64,000 nt of DNA from Monoplex corrugatus. Lineage: Eukaryota; Mollusca; Gastropoda; Littorinimorpha; Ranellidae. How positions within the stretch are numbered: position 1 is the stretch's first letter; the number at the start of each line of letters is the position of its first letter. The stretch is taken from positions 24,880,961 to 24,944,960 of the forward strand of contig CM060312.1 of the NCBI GenBank assembly GCA_030674185.1. Direction: 5' to 3'. Made by a program: the position numbers and the translations under genes. Shown here one piece after another: positions 38,301 through 53,300 of this stretch. The notes beneath the pieces are model-generated. The model was not told the DNA's origin, did no database searches, and was given only the letters and a program-made list of their open reading frames with translations.

Positions 38301-41300
38301 GACAATAATACTGGATGTTGAATTAATTCTGTTTCAGCAATAGCCTACCACAATGTTAGGACTTCCCATAAGAAGATCCGAATCTTATCCTGCCTGGTGG
38401 TAAGGGTGGGAGATTTTGTGTGTGATGTGCAAGTGCCTAAGTATTTTCATTCATGTATGCATGCATAATGTAAAACACACATATTAACAATCCTGTAAGC
38501 CATGTCAGTATTCAAAGCATTATGGAAACTCAAAAACACCTGGCAAATAAACTTATTCTCCCTTCACCAGCTCCAAGCTCTGCTGGCTTTAGACTCTCCC
38601 AACACCCCACCAGGGTAGCAGCAAGGGGAAGCGTGTTGCATGGGCAAAAGCAGGCTCTACACCCAGGCTTGTGCCCTCGAGAGATACTCAGCAACACAAT
38701 GCTGTCCTTAGGGACAAAACAAAGCCAATCAGTGGCCATACCTGTTTGAGGAGAAGCTGGTCGGGGATCGTGATGGAACCTTTCAGCAATGTGTTGACCT
38801 GGTTCAGGCGATCAATGGGCATGCGTGTCACTATAATCAGCGTCTGTGCCTTATGGTCCACTGCACGCACTATGCCTGGTGCACACATAGAAACAAAAGA
38901 TCAAGTAAGTATAATTATCCTTTAACTCCTATCAGAATATGGTTGGTTTCAACAGTAATAAATATACAACATACCTAAAATACTTAAACAAAAACAAACT
39001 GTCAAAAGTTACAAATCAACAACTAGACATTTGCGATTTAATAAACCTGCTTAACTCAATCGCATCATGCCAGTAAAAAATTGCCGGCATTTTCCTTTAA
39101 TGATTGTAGACTTGACGTTGATTTATCGACAGCGGACATTCGTTGTTGTTGTTTTTAACGTCAAAAGCGTCACTTATAGAGAAAACTCACTGGGAACCAA
39201 AACTAGGGTATGTTTACAGCAGTTATTTCCCTTAGACCGTTTGTGGCAATGTGAAACAGACAACAGTAGCCTTTTTTCAGCGCTACCCGCGACATGCGAA
39301 TTTGCAAATGGCGTCAAGGAAAGCAAGTCGAACCTCACAATTTTGTGAATATTTTGTGCTCTGGAGCAACTGTATGCAAAAACTGACAACTACCAGTAAT
39401 CTTGTGTTTTCCAACATGTGAAATCAGTGATTTAAAACATCCATGGCATGGAAATTATGTTCTGGACTTCATCTAAAACTGTTTCACAGTGTGTGTTCAT
39501 ATCGATCAAAAAAAAAAAACAAAAACAAAAAAACTTTACCCCCTCTTTGGATACATATTTGGATACCTCATCATTTACAAGTAGGCCTATATGGAATACC
39601 ATAAATAATGTAAGATTATTTGTAAAGATCTAATCCTGGTCTTTCTGTATCACTTTACTTTGTTTGTCTAAGTTATTTGGTTGTTTTTCTATATTTTTTT
39701 AACCCAGTTGTGTCAGGGGCTGATATCATCGGCCGACGATCCACAGTAGCAGTGCCTCAGCTGATAATATCGGCCCCATTTTCATTTTGATTCCAGTCAA
39801 AAGATACTGACAGGAGACGGCTGAAAACTGGTCTGTGATTGGCTGAATCCCTCCTAAACAAGCCTATACTTTTGCTATCTCAGCCCATCAGAAATTTTGT
39901 TGTAAAAGCTTTAGGACAAGTGTTACTGTCTCATTTCTCTCCAATGTCTCGGATATGAAAAAATACATAGGTCTAAGTCTCAACATGGGACTTATTCCAA
40001 AGAAAAAACATGCAAGACAGCCTACTGGACGGTCTCAGTAAAGCCAGTCATGACTCCCAACTTCAATGAAGTCATGTCCCATAGATTTTTTTACCTGATC
40101 AGCAGGATGTTTCATGTCAGTGATAAGGAAAGTGAAAAGTATGTATTTGTATGTTGTCTGAGTCTCTTGTCTTTTTTGTATGTGGAGTGTTTGTTCACAG
40201 TCAGAAAACAGAAACAAAAAACCGAATGAAAATATTGGGTTGTCTGTTGTTTTTTTTTCCCCCGCATATAGCCTGCATAATGGTCATAGAGGGTCATGCA
40301 TTGCATCATCTGAAAGCTAACAAATTTCTTCAAAATAATAGTATACTTTTAGCCATTTATTGGCGTTATCTTACTTTTTTCGTGAACTTTCATGGCGGCT
40401 ATTTTGTATCACATAACCAGCATACTAACAATATGTAGCCTACATAAAACATATTTGATTGTGTAGACAAATCTGTAACCTACAAAATGATGTATAACTT
40501 GCAAGCAATCAATCCAGTCATTTCAGTACAACAAGAACTTATGTCGAACAACTGAAAAGCATTCAAAAGAGGCTGTCATTCAGGCATGCTTATGCTGTCA
40601 CAGATAGGGTTAAAATGTGCCAAAAATCGTGCAACTTGAGGGGTCGGAATGACCCAGAAGACTGCGACTCGATTGAGTTAACTGCAGCTGCACACACACA
40701 CTTACACAGAGATTTAGGCTCACACATATAAACAAATACCACACATATATCAAAATATAATTGTTTACATTTCACTTGTAGTCACTTGCTCGTATCATAC
40801 CTTTCTCAAACATGCACAGAGAGAAACCTATATAACTGTCACATACACACACATACAAATCTAAGTGTATGCATATCATTTTGTAGTCCATTGCTTACAG
40901 TTACACAGTAATTAATACATTCCCAGAAAAAACATTATGCACACCTACTGCTCCAACACGGGGGAAAACTGGCTTTTTACCAGAATGATAAATCCAAGCA
41001 TGAATTCCGACCATAGTCATCAGAAATGTTTTGTTCAAAATCACAGCAGGATCACGCTTTGTATTTACATGAATTCTTTTCTTTCCAACTTTGCAGCCTT
41101 GATTTTTAATACAGTATGTTTATGTTTGAGGCCTCACTGGCTAAGAAGTGTATCTCTCGCCTTTCAATCTGAGTGACAGCACTTTTTATTTTGTCATTTT
41201 TTTTCCATGTTCATGGACTGCAATACTCACATGAACTTGAATACATATGTGAATTTTTTGCATGTATGATGTTTTTTTGTGAGTGTGTTTCTTTAACCTG

Positions 41301-44300
41301 TCATTCAGGCAGCCATACTACATTTTCAGAGGTATTCATGCATGGTTCACAAGATCTTTAACTTAACTTGCATATTTGATATTCTGCACGTGTACACACA
41401 TTAAATGGATTCAAGCTGTAGCAGGTCTGACCACATGGTGACCGGGGAGACTGGACAAATTACCATTCTTTACCAACTTCGTGGTACCCAAACAAATACA
41501 CAGATTCAAATCTGGCTAAAAAAATGAGTATCTGATCTCCAGTCCCATCCAGCTGTAAAGGAATACCTAGTTCAGGTTCATATTGTTTACAGCCCAGCCG
41601 ACTATTAGAGCCATATCAGGACTAACACTACGTCAAAATGACAACCAGGTTGAGATAAAAGACAACAGTTAAAAACCATGCTGACTGTTAACCTTACACG
41701 TCTAGAATGCAATTAAAGAAAAACATATTCAGACGTATAATCATATCAAGTGAAATCTACTGATCTCTTGTAAAAACTGGAAAATTGCATCAAGACGGAT
41801 GTCTCAGAATAGGATCTTTAAGGAGTCCACCATGTAGTGCTTGTCTCACATCGTACAAGTCCCAGCAATCAAGCAGGAGATGTCTGATGCTCAATGGCTC
41901 GTCACATGGTATACACCATCGTGCTTCTTCATTTTTTTTTAAAAGGTACGAATAAGTGCAGAATGTGTGACCTGTGTGTAACCTGCATAACACTGTCTCT
42001 TTCATACAGTTCCCTGCAGCAGATGGGAGTTTCTTTCAGGTTGGGGCGGATTTGGAAAAGTTAATTATCTGTTTATTCAAATCCTCTTGCCGTAGATTTC
42101 TCACATAACTGTGTACTTTGGATTTCATATCTGTGTAAGGAATGAAGGATTTAGATATTTAAACTTGTTCAGGGTTTGGCCAAGATAAAAAGGCAGGGGC
42201 AGAAGTGGGACCTACCCTCATAAAACTGACATGAAAACAGTCAGGTCTCTTCCACATCATTCCTCCAGTACCTCTGGGTCAGGGTAGGCTACTTCATTTA
42301 CCTGCTTCTGTCATTTCTTTAACTCGTTACCTTATACAAGATTCCTGGCAAACAGGACTCTTGAATTAAATGAATAAACAAAAATCCTCATGTACACTCA
42401 CACATGCCTTAAGAATACGGGACATAAGAGTGAAAGACAGACATCTGACCGGGGTCTTCACATATATAGATAGACTGACTGGCTGGTTTAGTTGGTAGAG
42501 CTGTACACTCAAGATCTCATGTTTTGAGTTTAATTCCAACATGCAGCATAAGCATTTTCAGGTTCAGTGCTCATTTTATTGCTCCAAACATTCTGGTGGT
42601 ATTGGTTCAGCATTCCATGTCTCCTCCCCATTTCCATACAAAACATTGTCAGTGCAGAGTTCCATCACATAGGGTTTTACACTGGTTCAAAAAGTCTGCC
42701 AGACTATCACTGGTTGGACAGCATATGGAACAGCAGAATGCATTGTATCCCTCTTGAATAAATTAAATTTCAAATATACAGTCAGGCAGCAACAACAAAA
42801 AAAACCCTTACCATAGCCAAGGCATTCGCAGATGGGAGATTCATCAAAGAACAGTGGCAAGTCTTCACTCACTCTGCTGGCCTGAAACACATCAGAAAGT
42901 TACTGTTCCAACACTAGTTTTCAGAAAAACAAATGGCTACAATACTTACATTTACTATCATTATAGGCCTACATTTCCATTTGATTTTTTTAAACATTAA
43001 ACAGTGCTCAACTTAAGCATATGCACAAACGCACAACACACTGTACATAACACCACGTAGCAGATCTAAAACAAACACAAGAACGCATACATGCACACAA
43101 ACACAAGAACGCATACATATACACAAACACAAGAATACATACATGTACATATATCAACAAGACAGAAATGACTACCTTGGACAGGTCGGCCTTGCACAGA
43201 GCAACAACAGAAGCACTGAGCGTGTTCACAAGCAGCTTCTGTGGTACATCACTGTGGCAATCATGCACAGCAAATGGTTTCCATGGGATCATGTAGGGGG
43301 CAGCAGAGGTCAAGGTAGTAAAGGGAGGAAAGCCTTGCATCAGGTGAGCCAGAAGGGCAAGATCACGCATATTTTTTGGTGTCAATTTCACTCTGGTGGG
43401 ACTGAAAAACAAACATAAAATATTCACACTTTACATTTCATCTTAACACTGTGAAAAATTATCTCAGATTCTGTGGTTTATAAGCTCTGCACTTATGGTG
43501 AAGCCAGTTTATGTGTGTTTGGTGTCTGGTGGAGAGCTGAAATAAACAACACAGGAGCACTGATGCAGAATATGAGGCAGTAAACAAAAACATTTTCAAC
43601 TGTTACCAGTATTCTTTTTTCCAGTTCCTTTTGCTAGCTACAGTGCATCTATGACCTTGAGAACTGATTAATCACACACTCTGAAAGTCTGATCCAGAAA
43701 ATGAAGATTTTGTCAAGATTCACTGCAAAATGTCTCAAATCATGCTGATGAAAACGGCATCACTAACAGCGCTATATAAGACAGTAAAAAAAAAAGAAGT
43801 GTGACTTTTATCAAAAATCAGAGCTGATGGGTCCAGTATCTTCAGTTTCAGTTTCTCAAGATGGCATCAAGCTAAAACTAAATTCCATACTACATATGCC
43901 ATATGATGGAGAACATCAAATGTCATGGTATCAGCCAAAAGCCTGCACATAAGCCATATGCTCTGGCAAACTCGTGAAAACCTGCCTGCAATACGGATTT
44001 TATGTCTATCTTTGTATTACTAATACAAATGATACTGTTAGTCTAGGAACCAGAAACACACTGTTTAAGTTTTGTATCAGTCTGTCAATGGAAGAACATA
44101 AGCTACACTGCAGTGAAATATGTAGGCCTATCTCCAGCTGTAATGCTAAATCAAAAAAATTTCTTGTGGAAACAGATGAAAACCTATCTAACCCCCCAGC
44201 ATTAACTGACCTTACCAATGTCCCCACAGGCACATTATAGAAACCTATCCCTGAACAACATGACACACAACCTCCATCCACTCACAAATACCACTTATTG

Positions 44301-47300
44301 TCTCCATCATGCCAACTTCCCCAGTCCATCCTCCCTTTATAAAACCAAAACCAACAAACCAAACAAACAAAACCCCCAAAGAAACACAACACCAAACTCA
44401 CTCACTCAACACCACAGCAACAACAAATCATATCCTTTCCAACACATCCTTTTTCACCATCCCTCCAACTGTCTTTTCCATTTCTTGAAATTGGATCTGA
44501 TTCCAAAAAGCCCAAACACTTTCTCACTTTCTAATCCATGCTGCAGGAGTCTGTGCAGTGGGTAAGATGTCAGACTTCCATGGCCTGGGGTTCAATACTT
44601 CCTTTATACTACCTGTTTGGTGGGCAAAAGGTGAATATTTCTCTGCTCTTCAGGTCAACATGTGTGCAGATCTGTTAGTGCGGAAATCATTCTTGTATGC
44701 ATATGAACAGAAAACATCAAGCAAGAATGTTAAAGATCCTATAAATATTATTAGTGTCTGTGTCTGGTGGCTCCAGGAAACATGAAAACACACAGACGCA
44801 TGCCCACCAAAGATGGACCACCCAAACTGAGCAGTAATATACCAGGTATTACCCCCTGCACCAGCACCAGGTAGACCCAGGGAAAAAATACTGGACGGAC
44901 TTGCAGAATGGCTGAAGACAGACAGAGTGGAAGATGTGCTTGTGGCAACAAGGGACAGATGCATATGGAGGGCCATGATCGCCAACGCCATGAGGCAGGG
45001 CACTTGATGATGATGATGATGATGACAGTGTGGGCACAAAGAATTGAACACACATAGCCAACAAACATTGGAATGCTTTAAAAAAATCTGAGTTTTATAC
45101 GAATAACAAAACACAACAAACAAACAAACAAAAACTGGAAAAGCATATATCACCTGAAAAGGTACTGCATCGTAGAATAATCCCATGGGACTCAATACGT
45201 ACAATTTCACACTTCTTGGCTGAAGAGTTTTGAAAATATTACTACACGCTGAAGTAAAGGTTGTAAGACAGGCAAGGTTGAAAGGATAAGGATAAATAAT
45301 GAAAAGGCATACATGACAAGACAGAAGTATCCTTTTTAAACTTATACATGTGTTTACTTATCTCCATGAAGACTACTTACTCATTTCGTGTAGAGACAAG
45401 AGACTGGATGGTGATATGTTCAAATTTCTTTCTGTTCTCGTCCTTTTCATCATCCTCCTCTTCCTGTTTCACATAGCACAGACATGTTATCATCACTCCA
45501 TTTCGATCACAACACCATAGTGAAATAAAATTCTCTGGTATCACATTCAACCATTCAGTTCAATATCACATCCAAACAGAAATCTCTATTATCACATATC
45601 ATGACAGACCCATTCACTTCTCAACACAATATAAATGTTACTTGATATCATGTACAACTATGTAGCACACAACAATAACAAATAAATGTTACCTGATATC
45701 ATGTAGGCTACAACTATGTAGCACACAACAATAACTTAAATTCCATATATCATAAACATCCATTTCACTCAACACTATATCAAATTAAAAATTTTCTGAT
45801 GTCATATAACTCATTCAGTTCTCAAAACAATATCAGAATAAATTCATAAATTTGTCTGATATCATATAGGCCTACATCTCTTTAGTTCTCAACATCACAT
45901 GAAATTACATATATATATCATCATCATCAAGTGCCTTGCCACATAGCGTTGGCGATCATGGCCGTCTATCTGTTTCGATCCCTTGTTGCCTCAAGCACCT
46001 CTTCCACCCTCTTTGTCTTCAGCCACGCTGCAAGTCCGTCCAATATCTTTTTCCTAGGTCTACCTGGTGCTCTCCTTCCCTCCGGCTTTCCTGTTGTGAC
46101 CAGGTGCTCCAATTCCCCTTTCCTCAGAAAATGTCCTGTAAATGTTGCCTGTCTTTTCCTAATCTTCCTTATGAATGATCTTCCTGTGTCTGCCTCATAA
46201 AGACTGTCTCGTTTGTTTTCTTTGCTGTCCATGGAACTCTCAACATTCTTCTTAGAAACCACATCTCGGCTGCCTCAATCTTGTTTTGAAGACATACCTG
46301 TTTGTCCAACAGTGACTGCCCCCTATAAGCACCCACCCTTTTGTCCCACTCTCCTCTGCTGTCCACCTCCCAGTATGCATGTGCTTTGTATCCTTAAGTT
46401 TTGGTCATTGGGAGTGAATGTTTTCGTGAACAATGACAGTGTGTCCTTTGATTTGATATATTTATCAAGATTTAGTGCTTTATTAATATATTTTTTTTAT
46501 CATCATTATCATCGTCATTATTGTTAATGTTATGATTTAATGTATTCTTCTTCTTCTTATTGTTGTTGTTATTATTATCACTATTATTATTTTGCTGCAG
46601 TTAAATTATTATTCTTATTACTTTTATTATTATTATTGCTGTTATACTTGACATTGTTCTGTATCATTACCATTATTATTATTAAATCTTATACGTATAT
46701 ATATATATATAGGCCTACATATCACAAACACCCATTTTGTTCTCAAGACCAAATCAAAATAAATTCATGTCACATACAGTGATTTAGTTCTTGACTCTAT
46801 ATAAAATTTATACAGCATGAAACCCATTCAGTTCTCATATCACGTACACTCAGTTAGTTCACAACACCAAATCAAAATGTAATTCTCAACACCATACCTC
46901 CTGTCACATGCACCCATTCTGTTTTCAGTAACTACATCAAGTAAATTTATCCGACATAACAGGAATAATTAAATCATGACAGAAGGGAACTAATCTTGTG
47001 ACGTGTTGTACATGTCATGGGTAAGAATATTTCCCCTTACATTAGCACTGCCAACCAGGCTCTCCAAGACTGCTTTTCAGACTAGTATACAATCAAGTAG
47101 GCCTACCCTTCAAATGCAATCAACATGTAATTCCAATGTTTAGAATTAAAGTAATTATCAAATGCAATCTAATTCCGAGCCAAATTTTGTTGGTAGTAAA
47201 ACACTACAAAGTTTGATGGATCGTTGGCATATAAAAGTATCATCATTATCATTTTCATTGTTATGTCTTGTCATGACACACACACACACGCAAACATACA

Positions 47301-50300
47301 CACACAGAAAAAAGGTAGATAAAAACAATTACTGCATGGACAATTATCATAAATGCCATAACTTGAATACTGACTATGTGGATCATCATCATATCAAAAT
47401 CAACTACTTTATTATTAACATTATCAACGTTCTGCTCATGACTCCACACATATTATTCTCATCACAGAAACACAAATGTGCAAACATGAATAGGAAACTT
47501 TAATGAAACATACAATTTTCAAAAAGGCGAAGTTTGTCCCATGACCTGAGGTTGTAAGGGAGTGAGGTGGTGGAGACCTCAATTTTTTTCAGAGCCAGCA
47601 TTAGAGGATGGTGACCATCTCCTCTCTATTGCTGCTTCACCATTCTGAACAGTATCAGGATCCCATTCACAGCTGGGTGGACTGGAGGCTGCATGCACAA
47701 AGTTTTTTTTTTCTTGTGCCACTCAAACCCGTGCAGTCAAATTGAAAGACAGGAACTCTCATTCTATGCAGGTCAATTAGGCCTCAATCATCATGAGGAC
47801 AATTTAAGTAATGCCAGACAGAACAAAAATGCATACAAAATAGCGAAATAGAACAAAGCCACACACAGACAGCCAGCTGTGTACCTGTAGCCAGAGCCTC
47901 GGCCTCCTCGTCTCGCAAAGCAATACTACGCAGAATGTCTGCCACACATTGCGGGCTGCATGGCACAGCAAAATGTTCCTGACACAATGGGGATGGGATG
48001 GGAATGGGACCATGGAAGATGGGCACATGGGTGGAAGGAAAGGTAGAGAGCCCACCATACACTGCGGACAAGACGGGAGTGTCTGCAAGGGGGCAGAATA
48101 CACCCCTCACAAACGTGGACATACAGGAGACGTGGAAGAGGGCATGATAGCCCTCTTATACGTGGGCTGGGCAAAATGGGGAAGGAAAGGTCAAGTGCCC
48201 ATCGTACATATGTGGACTGGATGGAATGGGAGAGTGTCCACCACGTGGACTGGATGGTTGAATGGAATGGCAGCTCTGATACACTGTGGACTGGATGGAG
48301 GAGCCAAAGAAGCCACATGGCTTCTGGTGAGGATTGCACTTCGAGGATGGAAGGGCAGATCCATGACAATGCGGGCTGGATGGAACTTTGGAAGGAAAGG
48401 CAGAAAGCCTCTTTATGTGGACTGGGCAGAAGGGCAAAAAGGCAGCCTTAACGTACTGTGGCCTGGACAGAAGGGTATGATATAATGTAAAGTGGACATT
48501 GACACAGCCATTAGGATATTGGGAATGGGACACAGGCTTTGGCACAACCACCAGGGTACTGGAAATGCAGCATAGGCTTTGGCACAACAAGGAGTACTGG
48601 GAATGGAACATGGGCTCTGACACAGCTGTAAGAGCAATGGGAATAGGACAAGGGCTTAGACGCAGCTACAATGGCAATGGGAACGAGACACACGCGTTGG
48701 CACAGCAACCACGGCAAAGCGAATGGGACATAAGGGTTCAGTTTTACACAGTCACTGAGCTTTGACACAATCTCAGTGGAAATGGGACTCAGGCTTGGAC
48801 AAGAGCCCAATGGGAAAGGGGCACAGGCTTTGATGCAACAATGGCAATGGAACATCAACTTTGGCACAGCAACTAGGGTAATGGAAATGGAACGTAGGTT
48901 TTGGCAAAATTACTGGTACTGGGAATGGATGATATGCTTTCAATGCAGGCACCAGGAATATGGCATGAGCTTTGTCGTCAGTACTAGAAATGGGACATGG
49001 GTCACTAGGATGGTGGGAACAGGGCATAGACTTTGACACAGCCACTATGGAAATGGGACATGGGCCTTGATGCAGCAATAGGAATGGGACACAGTTTTGG
49101 TACAGCCACAAAGGGAATGGGACAAGAATCTTGATGCAGCAATGGGAATGGGACACAGGCTTTGGTACAGCCACTACGGGAATGGGACACAGTCTTTGAT
49201 ACAGCCATTATAGGAATGGGACAATGATTTTGATGCGGCAATGGGAATAGACCACAAGCTTTGGTACAGCCACTATGGGAATGCGACGAGGATCTTGATG
49301 TGGCAATGAAAATGGGTCACAGTCTTTGGTACAGCCATTGTAGGAATGGGACAAAGATCTTGATGCAGCAGTGGGAATAGACCACAAACTTTGGTACAGC
49401 CACTATGGGAATGGGACAAGGATCTTGATGTGGCAATGAAAATTGGTCAGTCTTTGGTACAGCCACTGTAGGAATGGGACAAAGATCTTGATGCAGAGGT
49501 GGGAATAGACCACAAGCTTTGGTACAGCCACTATGGGAATGGGACAAGGATCTTGATGTGGCAATGGAAATGGGTCACAGGCTTTGGAACTGCCACTATG
49601 ATAATGGGACATAGGCCTTGCTGCAGCAATTGGAATGAGACAAGAGCTTTGGTACAGCCACTATGGGAATGGGATGAGGATCTTGATGTGGCAATGGAAA
49701 TGGGACCAGGCTCTGGGACAGCCACTATGGGAATGGGATAGGCCTTGATGTGGCAATTGGAATGGGACACTACGGGACGAGAATCTTGATGTGGCAATGG
49801 GAACGGGACACAACATTTGGTACAGCAACTGTAGGAATGGGACATGGGCTTGATGCGGCAAAGGGAATGGGTCACAGGCTTTGGTAAGGCCACTATGGGA
49901 ATGGGATCTTGATGCAGCAACGGAGAGAAGGACATGGGTTTGCCACAGCCACTGAGGTAAGGGGAATCAGAGGCTGATGCAGCATTGTGAATGGGACAGA
50001 GGCTGTGGTACAGCCACTATGGAAACGAGACATGGACCTTGATGTGGCAATGGGAATGGGATGCAGGCTTTTTCAGTCACCAAGATAAGCGGAATAACAC
50101 ACTTTGACGTAGCAATGTGAATGGGACACGGGCTTTGGTACAGCCACTATGGGAATGGGACATGGGCCTTGATATGGCAATGGAAATGCGTCACAGGCTT
50201 TGGTATGGCCACTATGGGAATGGGACATGGCTTTGTTACTGCCACAGGTAAGAAGAATTAGCAGACTTTGATGCAGCAATGACAATGGGACACAGGCAAT

Positions 50301-53300
50301 GACACAATCATAAAAATTATTGGGAAAGGGACATAGGCTTTCAAGCAACCAATAAGGAATCGGAAATGGAAGAAAGGCTGTGCTACAGCTGCGTGGGAAT
50401 AATACATGGGCTTAGGGGCAGCGATAGGAATGGGATGCAGGCTTTGACAATTCTACTACAGTAATGGGAAAGAGACACAGTTCTGCAACTGCCACAGTGG
50501 GAAAGGGGCGCAAGTTTTTAACATCCACAACAGTACTGGTAATGAGACAAATCCTGCAAAACTGCCCAACAGGGTGTAAACAATGGGAAAAAAGCTTTAA
50601 CTTGTCCTCAGGGGCATGGATGAAAAAAAATTAAGGGAGTAAAGGACAACAATATTGACGCCAGTAAAGTCTTTCAACAAAAAGACAAAGACAGAACAGG
50701 GCAGAGAAGTGGGAGATCAGAATAAAATAAACTGATGAAGCCATATAAAAAACAGAACATGATACAAACAATACATAAGCTAAGCCCTGTAAATAATCAT
50801 CTTTCCCCTCACCATGCAGAAATATTTCACATTAGTCATTAATCATTTGTAACCTTGAAAATGGACCACTCTTAATCAAATTTGCACAATTCAAACTCAA
50901 TGCTACAACATTAGACCTAATATTTGATCAAAACTTGATTAACATTCCTCCTGATATAACATTTGATTAAAATTTGGTTTCAATCCATTCAAACAGAACA
51001 TCTCATAAAAAATTGATTAAAATCCATTTCAAAGGAACATTTGATGAACACTTAGTTAAAGCCCATTCCAAAAGAACAGTTGATGAAAATTTAACCAAAC
51101 CCATTCCAAAGGAACATCTGGTGAAAATTTGGATAAGTTCCATTCCAAAGGACCGTTTGATGAATACTTTGTTAAATCCATTCTAAAGGAACATCTGATC
51201 AAATTTACTTAAATCTGATCCAAATGAACACATAATACAAATTTTAAAATCCAATCAAAATGAACGGAAAATCCATGCAAAAATACTTCTGGTTGTTATC
51301 ACATTTAAGCATCCAAATTTCTCAAATCAGCATACTTACAATGATCTTTTAAAAAGCAAAATCAACAAACAAAACAAAACTAACAACACACAGACAAATA
51401 ACAAATAAAACTGTAAACAAACGAAGAAATATTAAGTAATAACATATCAAAAACGAATTCATAAAGGAAGACTGATATAGGGCTAGGGTCTTTACAATGC
51501 TGAGAATGACTTGGGGTCAGGAATGGGCCTATGATAGCTGTATTCACCCATCTCAGGATCATGAATGAGTCTGTGATAGCTGTATTCATCCATTCAGTAC
51601 AACTGCTTGTCCAAAACTGGCAACTTTGAAACACACAGATCTGGGAAGACTAATCAAGAACAGCAGCTGGATGTAGTCATATGTTGTGGGATGACCAAGA
51701 CAATTACAAACGGTTGAATACTACAGATTTTGAGTCGAAAGCCACAGTCTTTCAGCTGAATGCCACAGGCTTTCAACCAAGCATCACAGCCTTTCCCAAG
51801 CATATCCTGACGGCCTTGTGAAGTGCTTGAATGATTGTGGCTAGCTGATGACTTTGTACCTTGCACGCAAGAATTTGTTTATCATTTCAGTGAAAGAATC
51901 TGAGCAGTTTTCTTTGGACCCAATGACGTTGAGCAGCGAGGGGCAAATGGAAGACAGAAAAATGGGAAAAAAGGAGGAAGAAAGAGGGAACACCAGATGT
52001 ACTCCACTGGTTAATGCTGCTTGCTATCATGCCAATCAACCAGAGATGGCTTCACAGTGGATCCTGTCAGTCTTGCCATTAGGTATACATGAGTCTGGAA
52101 TTTCAGCTAACTGCCAATGAACATGCTGGATCTTCAGGGTCAGGCTGTGGTCACAGGGAAATGGATATGAAGGGAAGGATGGGACTTCAGTTAGATGCAC
52201 AGGGCAGAGATGATTAATGAGGGAATGGACATGGAAATGAACTGAGGACACTAGCAAGGCTGTACCCTGCTGACACCTTGCAAGACACATTTCAGGACTG
52301 ACAATTGAGCCAAAGGTAAGTGAAGTAACACGACAAACATGGCAGTAAGCCTTTAACTGCAGAACAGATGCACAGCCTGATGTATGTGGAGGGACAGTCT
52401 GGAAGGAGGGAATGGCAGGGGACAGTGAACTGTGGAAACTGATGAGATATATCCCTGGCAACAGGAAAAAGACCAGAGAAATCATATAAGCAGCTGGAAC
52501 CATGGAAGGGACTATTAACTGGGTTTGGGCAAAGTGATTTGAAGAGGACAATGATTTATATTCCTGGCAATGCTGTAGGAACAGCAACTGGGGAGGGGGA
52601 AAAGGAAGGAGACGAATATAAAACGAGACCATCAAGACAGTTTGTACTCCTGATGTCATTTCTGAAGGTCCATCACTTTTAATTATCAGTTTTCATAAAA
52701 GACATGGTAGTAAGCCCTAGAAAAGAATGGCAAAATGGTGGAGGTGAGGAGACAGGGGGAAAGAAGCTGATGAGCTGTGTGCTTACCAGCATCTGTTGGA
52801 CAAATGAGGTAGCACTCTGGAATGAAGGACCCTGGACTTTGAGGACTGAGACAAAATCGCACAGTCCACCATTGCTTCAAAGCTCCATTTTTAAACAACA
52901 AAAAAGCACTGCTGCTCACAAACCCCTTTGCCGGTGCTTGTGAGATAAGGTCAGGCAAGGAGGGAAATGGGGCAGGAACAGGCATGCTGAGGAAGGAGAT
53001 ATGGATGATTGGGCAGCCTTCCTTTTATTTTCTCCTTTTACCAGATCTTAACTGTCATGAATTTAACAATCAACTGATACTGTGCAAATCTACATCACAG
53101 TAATACATTTATGCAGCTCATGCTTTTAAGATGAAGGAAGAGCACTTTGCATACTGATGCAGTAATGATAAATAACTACCATCAGAGATCTGTTCTGGGT
53201 TTCTATGCAAAATGGGAAGGCAGATTAATCGTTTGCTATCTGTGCCTCTACTCCGAGTCCAAAATATGCGGAAACTACACCATGGTGGAATCAAGATACC

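Noticed and set aside
47949..49935. Proline/serine-rich ORFs on both strands around 48-50 kb
   Set aside because: They are periodic translations of the minisatellite, open only because the unit lacks stops in those frames.
52036..52659. 207-codon minus-strand ORF as a gene or NOL9 exon
   Set aside because: No conserved motif, no in-phase splice sites, low-complexity composition and an apparent start that may be chance.
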